64,000 nucleotides of DNA, from NCBI GenBank assembly GCA_013824615.1, contig PNOC01000001.1:1-64000 (forward strand). The letters are read 5' to 3'. The notes below the pieces were generated by a model. That model worked only from the letters and a program-made list of their open reading frames with translations, searched no databases and was not told the DNA's origin. A program made the position numbers and the translations under genes. Shown one piece after another: positions 45,274-54,687 of the stretch. Source of the DNA: Thermodesulfovibrio sp. (lineage in GTDB: Bacteria > Nitrospirota > Thermodesulfovibrionia > Thermodesulfovibrionales > UBA6898). Positions within the stretch are counted from its first letter, which is position 1. Every line of letters starts with the position of its first letter.

Positions 45274-47007
45274 ATGATGGCATCCGACAAGGGGATTCTG
45301 ATTTATAACAGAAGTGAGTCTGAAAGGTCCCATCTCACTTCCTTGCTGAAGATAGGGGACAACCGCATCTTCTCCACTGCCGACGCACTTGAGGCCCTGC
45401 ACATTCTTCAGAAGGAAGACATACGTGTTGTCCTGGCCGGCAGTGACCTTGCTGCCATGACAAGAGAGGATTTCAGAGAGCTTGTCGAGAAGGTCCGACC
45501 CGGGGTAGCGACGGTATTCACATCTCCTTTCTTCAACAAAGATAAAGAGTTTACGATCGATATCAGTGAATTTGTGGATCTGGTTAATGACCATATCAGG
45601 AAAGAAAATATTCTGAATAAGGAGCTGCATGAAGTAAAGCAGTTCGCTTACTCAATAGCTGACAGGCTCCTGCAGATCTTTGCAGTTAATGACCGTTATT
45701 TTTACAATCACGACCATCTCGTTGCTGAAATGTCGCGTAAAATTGCGGTCAGGATGCAACTGGACAGCAGCCTGGTCGAAGCCGTTCCCATGGCTGCACT
45801 GTTGAGGGACATAGGCAGGGTTGTCATCCATCAGCAGATCCTGGAGGAGACCAAGAAACTCAACCAGATCGAACTCACACCGATTAAGGCCCATCCGATC
45901 CATACCATGCAGATATTGAGGCGCGTCCGCTTTCCATGGAACCTCGACTCTATTATTATCCAGCACCATGAGCACTACGACGGCAGCGGTTATCCTATGG
46001 GTCTGAAGGGCCGGGAGATAACGATTGGGGCACGCATCATCGCTGTGGTCGACGCTTTTTATGCCATGACAACGGACAGGCCCTACCGCAAGGCCTTACC
46101 CAGAGACAGGGCAATCGCCGAGATGAAAAAAAATGCCGGCAGCCAGTTTGACCCTGAGGTGATCGAGGTATTTCTTTCGGTCATCGGGGAGGAGACAGGC
46201 GAAGCAAGTGTGGAAAACAGCCTGCTGATCTTTGAGCGCGAAAACAATGTCGCTGCCATGGTGAAACTGAGCAGCGCCGCTGCAGACCTCGACGTCATTC
46301 ATGCAACCAGCAGCATCGAGGCGATCAGCCGGATCAGGCAGAAAGACCCGAGGCTGATCATCCTGGATACCGATGCGCTTGAACCGGAAACCTTCATGAG
46401 GTTTTATCATACAGCCCGTCAGTCAGCACCTGTTTCTAGCAGGTTTCTGATGATCATATCCGGTCATGAACAGCCAGGACGCTTTGACAATGACGTGGAG
46501 TATATAACGAGGCCGCTCAGCATCGAGCAGTTAACGCTTGCAATAAGAAATCTGCTTTTTGAAAGCGCTCCGGTCACCGTCGCTGAAGAAGTGCACGGCC
46601 TTACCGGTACACTTGAAGACTTCAACCTGGTCGATATTATACAGATTCTGAGTCTTGGCCTCAAAACAGCGAAGGTCGAGATTACACACGGACGTGAATC
46701 AGGAATGCTGTTTCTGCTGCGTGGGAAGATTGTTTACGCTTCCGCCGGCACGCTCAGGGGCCCGGAGGCTTTTTTTGAACTTATCCGGTGGAAGAAAGGG
46801 TTCTTTTATATCATGCACGGACAGACCATAGAGGAAGTAAACGTGACTGCCGACACCATGCATCTGTTGATGGATGCCTGCTTAGTTATAGACGAAAAGA
46901 CTCAGCCGCTGCATGAATCCGTTGAAAAAAGCAGCAAGCCGGGGGGACCGGTTACAGCTCCGCCCGGGTCTCCAGGGCATCAGCAAGGTAAGAGATCAGT
47001 TTTCTGA
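45274..47007 (+). CDS. receiver-like / degenerate HD-GYP / receiver-like / DUF4388 regulatory protein
   Basis: The 577-aa protein starts at ATG 45274 after AAGGGGG. Residues 1-110 resemble a receiver domain without a clear phospho-Asp. Residues 130-310 form an HD-GYP domain with HHEHYDGSGYP (231-241). The metal-binding HD is replaced by Arg178-Asp179 in LLRDIGR. A second receiver-like domain (LIILDTDALEPETF) follows. DUF4388 (LTGTLEDFNLVDIIQILSLG) ends it. HD-GYP proteins hydrolyse cyclic di-GMP, and this one may instead bind it. Its 3' end overlaps obgE by 56 nt on the other strand. Confidence 0.85.
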   Translation: MMASDKGILIYNRSESERSHLTSLLKIGDNRIFSTADALEALHILQKEDIRVVLAGSDLAAMTREDFRELVEKVRPGVATVFTSPFFNKDKEFTIDISEFVDLVNDHIRKENILNKELHEVKQFAYSIADRLLQIFAVNDRYFYNHDHLVAEMSRKIAVRMQLDSSLVEAVPMAALLRDIGRVVIHQQILEETKKLNQIELTPIKAHPIHTMQILRRVRFPWNLDSIIIQHHEHYDGSGYPMGLKGREITIGARIIAVVDAFYAMTTDRPYRKALPRDRAIAEMKKNAGSQFDPEVIEVFLSVIGEETGEASVENSLLIFERENNVAAMVKLSSAAADLDVIHATSSIEAISRIRQKDPRLIILDTDALEPETFMRFYHTARQSAPVSSRFLMIISGHEQPGRFDNDVEYITRPLSIEQLTLAIRNLLFESAPVTVAEEVHGLTGTLEDFNLVDIIQILSLGLKTAKVEITHGRESGMLFLLRGKIVYASAGTLRGPEAFFELIRWKKGFFYIMHGQTIEEVNVTADTMHLLMDACLVIDEKTQPLHESVEKSSKPGGPVTAPPGSPGHQQGKRSVF

Positions 47008-47962
47008 TGCCGCTGCCGGTTGCAGCGGAAACGGTCAGAAAGTCAATACCCTTCTCTGTGCAATAGGACTCAAGCTGAGACAGGCGCTCTCCGCTGCCCG
47101 CAATATCAGCTTTGGTCCCGACCACGGTCTGGGGCTTTTTCAGAAGTTCCGGGCTGTAGAGTTCAAGTTCCCGGTTAATAGTCTCGAGGTCCGCGACCGG
47201 ATCACGTTCGGGCATATCTGAAATATCAACCAGATGCAGCAGCCTCGAGGTGCGTTCCACATGGCGCAAAAACTGAAAACCAAGCCCGATACCTTTATGC
47301 GCCCCCTCAATAAGGCCGGGAATATCGGCAACCACAAAACTCTTCCGGTTCTCCGGCTTCACCACCCCGAGATTCGGGACCAGAGTCGTAAACTCGTAGT
47401 CGGCAATCTTCGGACGGGCGGCGGAAATGACAGATATCAACGTCGATTTTCCTGCATTGGGCAGGCCGATCAGTCCTACATCCGCAATCAGCTTGAGTTC
47501 AAGAATAAGCGTGCATTCGCCACCCTCTTCACCCGGTTGCGCATACTGTGGTGCCTGCCTGGTTGCAGTGGCAAAATGAGAATTTCCGAGCCCTCCCCTT
47601 CCTCCTTTCGCAACAACCGCCCGCGCACTGTCGTGGTCAAGGTCGAAAAGGACTTCCCCCGTTGCTGCGTCTTTTATCAGCGTGCCGACCGGAACAGGGA
47701 GCAGCAGGTCTTCCCCGTCCTTCCCGTGCATCCTCTGCTTCTGACCATGTTCACCGCGCTCAGCCCGGTATTCACGCTTGTAGCGGAAATCAAGGAGGGT
47801 GTTATAATCATGGGAGGCTGTAAAGATAATGTGCCCACCCCGGCCGCCGTCGCCCCCGTCCGGCCCGCCGCGCGGAACAAATTTCTCACGGCGAAAATGG
47901 ACAGAACCGCGGCCGCCGTCACCGGCCTTCACATAGATCGTTGCATAGTCGACAAATTTCAT
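46952..47962 (-). CDS. obgE: Obg-family GTPase
   Basis: The 336-aa ribosome-associated GTPase has the glycine-rich Obg fold (KAGDGGRGSVHFRREKF, GGPDGGDGGRGG). Its G domain has GLPNAGKST, DIPGLIEGAHKGIGLGFQFL and GTKAD. The long C-terminal extension is absent. ATG at 47962 gives the standard MKFVDYA start. It follows rplU-rpmA, the usual order, but a strong hairpin lies just upstream. Confidence 0.95.
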   Translation of the reverse strand: MKFVDYATIYVKAGDGGRGSVHFRREKFVPRGGPDGGDGGRGGHIIFTASHDYNTLLDFRYKREYRAERGEHGQKQRMHGKDGEDLLLPVPVGTLIKDAATGEVLFDLDHDSARAVVAKGGRGGLGNSHFATATRQAPQYAQPGEEGGECTLILELKLIADVGLIGLPNAGKSTLISVISAARPKIADYEFTTLVPNLGVVKPENRKSFVVADIPGLIEGAHKGIGLGFQFLRHVERTSRLLHLVDISDMPERDPVADLETINRELELYSPELLKKPQTVVGTKADIAGSGERLSQLESYCTEKGIDFLTVSAATGSGIRKLISYLADALETRAEL

Positions 47963-47972
47963 ACATGGTTCC

Positions 47973-48016
47973 AAAAAATAAAAAAGGCAGATACCAGATC
48001 TGCCTTTTTTATTTTT
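47973..48016 (-). terminator. intrinsic terminator after rpmA (bidirectional)
   Basis: GGCAGAT (47986-47992) and ATCTGCC (47998-48004) form a 7-bp stem with a 5-nt loop. It is flanked by A and T runs that extend pairing and supply a U tract in either direction. It ends only about 11-17 nt before the obgE start, so obgE is either read through or started locally. Confidence 0.85.
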
Positions 48017-48031
48017 ATAAAAGAGGGAATA

Positions 48032-48295
48032 TCAAGCCTGAGCAGGCGGATATACGCTGATTTTCAGTCTGTCCCTGTCTTTTCTCTCGAAATTCACTAC
48101 GCCGTCAACCAGCGCGAATAACGTATCATCAGAACCCTTCCCTACGTTGTTTCCGGGATGGAACTTGGTGCCCCTCTGACGAACGAGTATGTTGCCGGCC
48201 CGTACCTTCTCGCCGCCAAACTTCTTGACGCCCAGGCGCTGTGCATTACTGTCGCGACCGTTTCGTGAACTACCAACACCTTTTTTATGTGCCAT
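48032..48295 (-). CDS. rpmA: 50S ribosomal protein bL27
   Basis: The 87-aa protein starts [20 protein letters not shown], the bacterial L27 N-terminus that reaches the peptidyl-transferase centre. There is no Firmicute-type cleaved leader. [20 protein letters not shown] follows. It is 4 nt after rplU. Confidence 0.98.
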   Translation of the reverse strand: MAHKKGVGSSRNGRDSNAQRLGVKKFGGEKVRAGNILVRQRGTKFHPGNNVGKGSDDTLFALVDGVVNFERKDRDRLKISVYPPAQA

Positions 48296-48299
48296 TGCT

Positions 48300-48617
48300 C
48301 TATCCTCCGACGACTATTTCTTTAATCTTAAGCAGGGTGTAGGTCTGCTTATGCCCGTTGAGCTTGCGATACCCTTTTCTCGGTTTCTGCTTGTAGACAA
48401 GGACCTTGGGGTCTCTCTTGTTACCGATGACTTCGGCAGTTACCGATGCCTTATCGACATAGGGCTTTCCGATGACAACACCGGAATCCTGCGATACAAA
48501 AAGGACTTTATCGATACTGATCTCAGAACCGCTTTCAGACGGCAACTTCTGGACCTTTATCGTTTCTCCAGGAGTTACCCTGTGCTGCTGGCCTCCTGTT
48601 TCAATCACTGCGTACAT
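48300..48617 (-). CDS. rplU: 50S ribosomal protein bL21
   Basis: The 105-aa protein starts [20 protein letters not shown] and ends with [20 protein letters not shown], the conserved L21 rRNA-binding tail. It is the first gene of rplU-rpmA(-obgE). GGAGG precedes the ATG. Confidence 0.98.
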   Translation of the reverse strand: MYAVIETGGQQHRVTPGETIKVQKLPSESGSEISIDKVLFVSQDSGVVIGKPYVDKASVTAEVIGNKRDPKVLVYKQKPRKGYRKLNGHKQTYTLLKIKEIVVGG

Positions 48618-48648
48618 AATCTTTCACCTCCGGACAAATTGTGACCAT

Positions 48649-48677
48649 TATAATAACACATAAAATATTATTTGTCA
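48649..48677 (-). promoter_or_regulatory. promoter candidate for rplU-rpmA
   Basis: On the minus strand a perfect TATAAT at 48654-48649 lies 17 nt after TGACAA at 48677-48672. The AT-rich spacer and short leader to rplU fit a strong ribosomal-protein promoter. The -35 nearly touches the glnA terminator. Confidence 0.55.
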
Positions 48678-48678
48678 C

Positions 48679-48710
48679 AAAAAAGGGAAGGTCTCAGCCT
48701 TCCCTTTTTT
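48679..48710 (-). terminator. intrinsic terminator of glnA
   Basis: AAGGGAAGG (48683-48691) and CCTTCCCTT (48698-48706) form a 9-bp stem with a 6-nt loop. The flanking A6/T6 runs give a U tract on the minus strand, 33 nt past the glnA stop. Confidence 0.88.
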
Positions 48711-48742
48711 GCCTGAAATATATCTCCTGCTCTAATTGCGGT

Positions 48743-50155
48743 TTAGATATCGTAATACAGGAAGAACTCATACGGATGCGGCCTGAGTCTTAGTGCATCC
48801 ACTTCATTCTTTCTCTTGTAGCTGATCCAGGTGTCAATTGCGTCCTGGGTGAAGACATCGCCCTTCAGCAGGAACTCATGATCTGCCTCAAGTGCGTTGA
48901 GTGCCTCATCGAGACTGCCCGGCATAGTCGGCACTGATGCCAGTTCTTCAGGCCCGAGATCGTAGATATCCTTATCGAGCGGCTCTCCCGGATGGATCTT
49001 GTTCTCGATGCCATCGAGGCCGGCCATCAGCATTGCGGAAAATGCCAGATAGGTATTGCATGAAGGATCAGGGAACCTGACCTCAACCCTCTTGGCCTTG
49101 GGGCTTGCAGAATAGGTCGGGATCCTGATCGAGGCAGAACGGTTTCTGGCCGAGTAGGCCAGGTTCACCGGGGCCTCAAATCCGGGGGTAAGTCTCTTGT
49201 ACGAGTTGGTGGTAGGGTTGGTCAATGCTGCGAGGGCATGAGCATGCTTCAGTATGCCACCGATATAATAAATTGCCATCTCGCTGAGACCTGCATAGCC
49301 GTTGCCAGCAAAGAGAGGCTTGCCCTTCTTCCAGATGCTCTGATGCACATGCATACCTGAACCGTTGTCTCCGAAAAGAGGTTTCGGCATAAACGTCGCT
49401 GTCTTGCCGTTCCTGTTGGCGACATTCTTCACAATATATTTAAAGAGCATGTTCTTATCTGCCATTTTGACCAGAGAATCGAAACGCATATCGATCTCTG
49501 CCTGTCCTGCGGTGGCGACCTCGTGGTGCTCTCTTTCTACATAGATGCCGCACTTGATCATCTCCATGACCATCTCGGTCCTGAGATTCACCTGGCTGTC
49601 TGTCGGCGGTACCGGGAAATATCCTTCCTTATGCCTTGGCTTATATCCGAGGTTCGGGCTCTCATCGCGGCCTGAGTTCCAGATGCCCTCTGACGAGTCG
49701 ATGAAATAGTATCCACTATGCGCATTCTGGTCGAACTGGATGTTGTCGAAAATAAAGAACTCAGCCTCAGGACCGAAATAAGCAGTGTCGCCGATGCCGG
49801 TTGACTTGAGGTAGTTCTCTGCCTTCTGGGCAATGAAACGGGGGTCTCTGGTGTACTGCTCCTTGGTGATCGGGTCAACGATATTGCAGATAAGGCTTAT
49901 CGTTGGGTATTCCATAAAAGGATCCATAAATGCAGTCTCGGCATCCGGTATGATCAACATATCCGAGGTGTTGATCGCCTGCCAGCCCCTGATCGAGGAA
50001 CCGTCAAAACCGAGTCCCTCCTCGAAAACCTCTTCCTTAAGCTCTGCTATCGGTACAGCAAAGTGCTGCCAGATTCCCGGAAAATCAAGGAACTTGAAAT
50101 TCGCCATTACTGCCTTGTTCTCCTGTGCTAACTTGAGTACGTCCTTTGATGTCAT
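48743..50155 (-). CDS. glnA: glutamine synthetase, type I
   Basis: The 470-aa enzyme makes glutamine from glutamate, ammonia and ATP. It has [37 protein letters not shown]-like [13 protein letters not shown] and [13 protein letters not shown] Tyr near residue 398 in [10 protein letters not shown] matches the adenylylation site of the GlnE-controlled class. AAGGAGG precedes the ATG. It is the last gene after GATase and glnB, and a terminator follows. Confidence 0.97.
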   Translation of the reverse strand: MTSKDVLKLAQENKAVMANFKFLDFPGIWQHFAVPIAELKEEVFEEGLGFDGSSIRGWQAINTSDMLIIPDAETAFMDPFMEYPTISLICNIVDPITKEQYTRDPRFIAQKAENYLKSTGIGDTAYFGPEAEFFIFDNIQFDQNAHSGYYFIDSSEGIWNSGRDESPNLGYKPRHKEGYFPVPPTDSQVNLRTEMVMEMIKCGIYVEREHHEVATAGQAEIDMRFDSLVKMADKNMLFKYIVKNVANRNGKTATFMPKPLFGDNGSGMHVHQSIWKKGKPLFAGNGYAGLSEMAIYYIGGILKHAHALAALTNPTTNSYKRLTPGFEAPVNLAYSARNRSASIRIPTYSASPKAKRVEVRFPDPSCNTYLAFSAMLMAGLDGIENKIHPGEPLDKDIYDLGPEELASVPTMPGSLDEALNALEADHEFLLKGDVFTQDAIDTWISYKRKNEVDALRLRPHPYEFFLYYDI

Positions 50156-50238
50156 TGCTCCTCCTTAAGAGTAATTATTTGACCGGCATGACCCTCTCCC
50201 GCAATCTGCTGCAGACGGCCAGTTCCGGTTTCCGGATG

Positions 50239-50580
<342 letters not shown>

Positions 50581-50609
50581 TCACCTCCTTGTCATATGCT
50601 GCATATAGT

Positions 50610-51299
50610 TTATCTGAAAAAAACCTTGTAAAAATTCAATGCCCTGCCTGCATACTCCTCATAAAACATTTCAGTATCGCTCTTCAGCCTGTCCTTGTCA
50701 ATAGCCTCATTTTTTAACCAGTCATAAATCATTTCCCGGGTGACCTCCAGATGAAACTGAAACGCATAGGAAGTACTCCCATATCTGAAGGCCTGATTAG
50801 GATACAGTGCAGACTGTGCGAGCCTTGCAGAGCCTTCCGGCAGGTCAAACGTTTCTCCATGCCAGTGAAAAACTTTAAACCGCGTGGTGAAATCTCCGGT
50901 GCGCGGGTGCAGGGCAACCTGAGTCATCACCGGATCAGTAAGGCCTGCATCCAGAAGTTCGATATCGTACCAGCCAACCTCCGGTGCCGGACCGGCATAC
51001 ACCGATGCCCCAAGAGCCCTCGCCATAAGCTGTGCCCCAAGGCAGACACCGAGGACCTTCTTCCCCTTCTGCATAAACTCCGCAGCAAGATTAATTTCCT
51101 TCAGCAGATATGGATAGAGCGCGGTATCATTAACACTCATCGGTCCACCCATCATCACCAGGGTTTCAAAGTCCCCTGCATCAGGAATAGCCTCCGCTGA
51201 GCAGTCCACAAGGCGATAACTGATCCCGTTGTCCCGGAGATAGTCCTCAATGGTGCCCGGCCCTTCATGCGGAACATTTTTTAATATCAGAACAGCCAT
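50610..51299 (-). CDS. class I glutamine amidotransferase-like protein
   Basis: The 229-aa protein has the GATase-1 triad: the nucleophile in GVCLGAQLMARALG, and His-Glu in FQFHLEVT. An N-terminal ETLVMMGGPMSV loop precedes them. It resembles the GMP synthase-like stand-alone amidotransferases, some of which act on gamma-glutamyl amines. It lies 32 nt upstream of glnB, suggesting a nitrogen-scavenging role. No synthase partner is adjacent. Confidence 0.82.
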   Translation of the reverse strand: MAVLILKNVPHEGPGTIEDYLRDNGISYRLVDCSAEAIPDAGDFETLVMMGGPMSVNDTALYPYLLKEINLAAEFMQKGKKVLGVCLGAQLMARALGASVYAGPAPEVGWYDIELLDAGLTDPVMTQVALHPRTGDFTTRFKVFHWHGETFDLPEGSARLAQSALYPNQAFRYGSTSYAFQFHLEVTREMIYDWLKNEAIDKDRLKSDTEMFYEEYAGRALNFYKVFFR

Positions 51300-51518
51300 G
51301 CCTATGTTTATACAAGAATCTTGCCATGTTCTGCAAGCTGTAACAGCGCGGTCTCAGGAATACCTGATCCGGCGATCTGCATGAATATTAATCAGGACTG
51401 CACAATTATCAGGCAGAATACGCTCTGGAACAGGAGGCTCGCCGCTGCAGCAGCCGACTGGACAATTGGCATGAAAAATGAAATGATATAGCAATTATGA
51501 AAATCATGAAGGGATATC
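51300..51518. other. divergent intergenic region between GATase and NifA-like genes
   Basis: About 220 bases with no gene. A sigma-54-like TGGCA-N-TTGT pattern on the minus strand lies too close to the GATase start to work there. No convincing sigma-54 or sigma-70 pair was found for the plus-strand gene. Confidence 0.35.
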
Positions 51519-53063
51519 ATGCGCAAAGACTATAAGGCCATAGAGGTTACCGCTCTCTACGAAATCAGCAAACTGCTGAGTTCGTCTATCAATCTCCGAA
51601 CCAATCTGCGGGGTGTCCTCAGAGTCTTGTCGGAATATCTTGAGATGCGGAGAGGCACCGTTGCCCTGCGGTCCGGCAGTGAGGTTTCGATAATTGCAGC
51701 CTACGGAATGTCCGAGGAGGAAATCGGGAGGGGCACCTATCGTCTCGGCGAAGGCATCATCGGACGCGTTGCGAAGCATGGCTCACCGGTAGTCATCCCG
51801 GATATTGAAACCGAGCCGATGTTTCTGAATAAGACGGGCGCCCGGGTTAACAGCAAGAAAGAGAAGGTAGCCTTTCTCTGCGTACCGATCAAATTCAAGA
51901 CAGAGATACTCGGCGTCCTGAGCGTTGACCGGCTTTTCAATCATGCAGCGGTATCATTCGAAGAGGACATAAAACTCCTGAAGATAATCGCCTCGTTTAT
52001 AGCACAGTCAATAAAACTCCACCGCGAACTCGAACGGGAGCGGGAAGCCTTTCATGAAGAGCGGGAGCATCTGCGCCACCAGCTCAAGGGCAGATACCGG
52101 ATAGAGAACATGATCGGTCAATCAGACCAGATGCAGGAGGTCTTTGAGACCGTTCACCGTGTCGCGCCGTCCAGGGCCAATGTCCTGCTGCGGGGTGAAA
52201 GCGGAACAGGAAAAGAACTAATCGCCAAGGCGATCCATTACATGAGCCCCAGGGCCAAAGGACCTTTTATCAAATTCAACTGCGCCTCGATACCCGAAGG
52301 CCTACTGGAGTCCGAACTCTTTGGGCATGAGAAGGGTTCCTTTACCGGCGCAGCCGCGATGCGGAAGGGGCGCTTTGAACTGGCAGATACCGGAACTATT
52401 TTTCTCGATGAAATCGGCGATCTGCCCCTGTCGCTCCAGCCCAAGATTTTAAGGGTCCTGCAGGAACGCGAGTTTGAGAGAGTCGGAGGAGAAAAAACGA
52501 TCAGCGTCAATATCCGTGTCATAGCCGCAACGAGCCGCGACCTGGAAGGGTATGTTGCCTCCCGCAGGTTCCGTGAGGACCTCTATTATCGTCTCAATGT
52601 CGTGCCGGTTTTCATCCCGCCCCTTCAGCAAAGGAAAGAGGACATCCCTCTGCTGGTCGATTATTTTCTGAAGAAGTATAATGATGAAAACGGGAAGGCA
52701 GCGACTATTTCACCGGAGGTAATGAAGGTACTCACCCTTTACCTCTGGCCAGGCAATGTCAGGGAGCTCGAAAACACGATCGAAAGGCTCGTGGTCATGG
52801 CTTCCGGAAACTCCGTATCGCTGAGGGAAGTGCCTGCCCAGATCCGTGACTCTTCACAGAAGACGGCCACGTCGTCCCGGCCTCCCGATGCCCTCCCCTC
52901 AACCGTAGCCGACATGGAAAAACAGAGGATCGTCGATGCACTGGTACAGTCGGGATGGAACCAGAGCCGTGCCGCCAGGATACTTGGCATAACACCACGG
53001 CAGATCGGGTACAAAATAAAGAAATATGGAATAGACGAAGAGAAAGGGCACAACCGGAGTTAA
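51519..53063 (+). CDS. NifA-like sigma-54-dependent activator (GAF-AAA+-HTH)
   Basis: The 514-aa protein has an N-terminal GAF domain (residues 20-170). A sigma-54 AAA+ domain follows with Walker A GESGTGKE near residue 226, the sigma-54 contact loop GSFTGA (usually GAFTGA) near 273 and TIFLDEIGDL. The C-terminal Fis-type HTH is QSGWNQSRAARILGITPRQI, very NifA-like. The interdomain cysteines of oxygen-sensitive NifA are not evident. It is divergent from the GATase-glnB-glnA cluster and probably controls nitrogen genes. Confidence 0.9.
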   Translation: MRKDYKAIEVTALYEISKLLSSSINLRTNLRGVLRVLSEYLEMRRGTVALRSGSEVSIIAAYGMSEEEIGRGTYRLGEGIIGRVAKHGSPVVIPDIETEPMFLNKTGARVNSKKEKVAFLCVPIKFKTEILGVLSVDRLFNHAAVSFEEDIKLLKIIASFIAQSIKLHRELEREREAFHEEREHLRHQLKGRYRIENMIGQSDQMQEVFETVHRVAPSRANVLLRGESGTGKELIAKAIHYMSPRAKGPFIKFNCASIPEGLLESELFGHEKGSFTGAAAMRKGRFELADTGTIFLDEIGDLPLSLQPKILRVLQEREFERVGGEKTISVNIRVIAATSRDLEGYVASRRFREDLYYRLNVVPVFIPPLQQRKEDIPLLVDYFLKKYNDENGKAATISPEVMKVLTLYLWPGNVRELENTIERLVVMASGNSVSLREVPAQIRDSSQKTATSSRPPDALPSTVADMEKQRIVDALVQSGWNQSRAARILGITPRQIGYKIKKYGIDEEKGHNRS

Positions 53064-53088
53064 GGCCGGCTGCACCCTTTCATGCCGG

Positions 53089-54549
53089 CTACTGCTTAAC
53101 GGAAAGCGTCACAAAGGTCGAGGCCCCGTTCCTGAAGATCAGGACCAGCAGGTCCTCGTCTTTTTTAAGCTTGGATGCAATTTCCTGATATTCCTTGAGG
53201 CTGCTGATCTTCTTTCTGTTAATCTCCTGGATTACGTCACCCTGAATAAGTACCCCGGATGCTGGTACATTATCACCGATATCATTAATGACAACCCCCT
53301 TGATGCGAACCGGAATATTCATCTTCTTCGCCAATTCAGGCGTTATCTCCTGAACCCCAATGCCCTTCAAGGCGTTCTGGTAATCCCCGGGCTCGCCCTG
53401 CTGGTCAGACGGAACATCGCCTATGATCACTTTAACAGACTGTCTGATGCCATCCCGCAGAATGGTCAATACATGCTCCTCCCCGGGAGAAGTATTGGCG
53501 ACCATATTCCTGAGCTGATAGGGCTCGGCAGTCCGCTTGCCGTCATACTCGATAATGATGTCCCCCCGCTTGATGCCGGCCTTCTCTGCAGGGCTGTTCT
53601 CAACAGCATCGCTCACCAGAATGCCGGTATCTTCATTCATTTTGAACTGCTTTGAAAGTTCCGGGGTTATCTTCTGGATCGAGACGCCAAGCCATCCGCG
53701 GACGACCTTCCCCTTTTGAACGAGGCTGTCCATAATCGACTTGATCATGTTGCTCGGTATTGCAAACCCAATGCCCTGATACCCGCCGCTGGTGCTGAAT
53801 ATCGCCGTGTTAATTCCGACCAGTTCTCCGCGCGGATTGACCAGCGCCCCACCCGAATTGCCGGGGTTAATCGCAGCATCGGTCTGGATGAAATCCTCAT
53901 AGTCTGCAATACCGACATTTGCCCTGCCGATTGCACTGACAATGCCCATGGTTACGGTCTGGTTCAGGCCATAGGGATTGCCGACAGCCAGAACAATCTC
54001 TCCGACCTGGAGCTTTTCGGAATTGCCCCACGGCAGTGTCGGAAGCTCCTTAGCTTCAATCTTGACAATAGAAATCTCGGTCTTGGGATCGGAGCCGATT
54101 ACCTTGCCAATGTACTCCTTTTTGTCGGCCAGCGTTACCTTGATCTCATCAGCCTCCTTGACAACATGATAATTTGTCACAATATAACCGTCGGCGGAAA
54201 CAATAACCCCTGAGCCAAGTCCTGCCGATTTTCGCTCGCGGGGCTGGCGCTGACGGTTAAACTGATCTCCGAAAAAGCGCTTAAAAAACGGGTCATCAAA
54301 AAGGTCCATGCCGCCCTGAATTTTGACCGTACGGGTCGTTGAGATATTCACAATAGCCGGCTTGACTGCCGAGGCAATCTCGGCCATCGCCCTTCCGGTC
54401 TTCGTCAGGTGGTCTATGGACTGATCGGAGATTTTAGAGGATGCTGCTGTTGCAACGGTAACAGTCCAGGTCAACAGCAGAGCGCTGACCAGAAGCAACA
54501 GCACCTTCGATGCCCCTTGCTCACGTCTGAACGCTATTTGTAGTGTCAT
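53089..54549 (-). CDS. DegP/DegQ-type periplasmic serine protease (HtrA) with two PDZ domains
   Basis: The 486-aa protein has a signal peptide (helix about residues 15-36), a trypsin-like domain and two PDZ domains (about 270-370 and 390-480). His128 lies in TNYHVV and Ser232 in NPGNSGGALV. The third triad position is Glu158 (DPKTEISIVKI) where HtrA proteins normally have Asp. The Q-linker-like RQPRER loop fits Do-type members. It refolds or degrades periplasmic proteins. Strong GGAGG before ATG. It is convergent with the NifA-like gene. Confidence 0.92.
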   Translation of the reverse strand: MTLQIAFRREQGASKVLLLLVSALLLTWTVTVATAASSKISDQSIDHLTKTGRAMAEIASAVKPAIVNISTTRTVKIQGGMDLFDDPFFKRFFGDQFNRQRQPRERKSAGLGSGVIVSADGYIVTNYHVVKEADEIKVTLADKKEYIGKVIGSDPKTEISIVKIEAKELPTLPWGNSEKLQVGEIVLAVGNPYGLNQTVTMGIVSAIGRANVGIADYEDFIQTDAAINPGNSGGALVNPRGELVGINTAIFSTSGGYQGIGFAIPSNMIKSIMDSLVQKGKVVRGWLGVSIQKITPELSKQFKMNEDTGILVSDAVENSPAEKAGIKRGDIIIEYDGKRTAEPYQLRNMVANTSPGEEHVLTILRDGIRQSVKVIIGDVPSDQQGEPGDYQNALKGIGVQEITPELAKKMNIPVRIKGVVINDIGDNVPASGVLIQGDVIQEINRKKISSLKEYQEIASKLKKDEDLLVLIFRNGASTFVTLSVKQ

Positions 54550-54687
54550 ATGTCCTCCGGTTGAGATTTTTTTTTAGAATAATACCAATTTGTGAAAAAA
54601 ATGTGAAGACTTCCTTTATGGGCACGATGCGGGCGAGGAAAGGGATCTGAACATAAACTGAATACAGTTTTTGAGGTACAATAGACC

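Noticed and set aside
51311-51326. Sigma-54-like promoter on the minus strand ahead of the GATase-glnB-glnA cluster
   Set aside because: TGGCAAG-N4-TTGTA has GT instead of the near-invariant -12 GC. The predicted transcript would begin at or inside the start codon.
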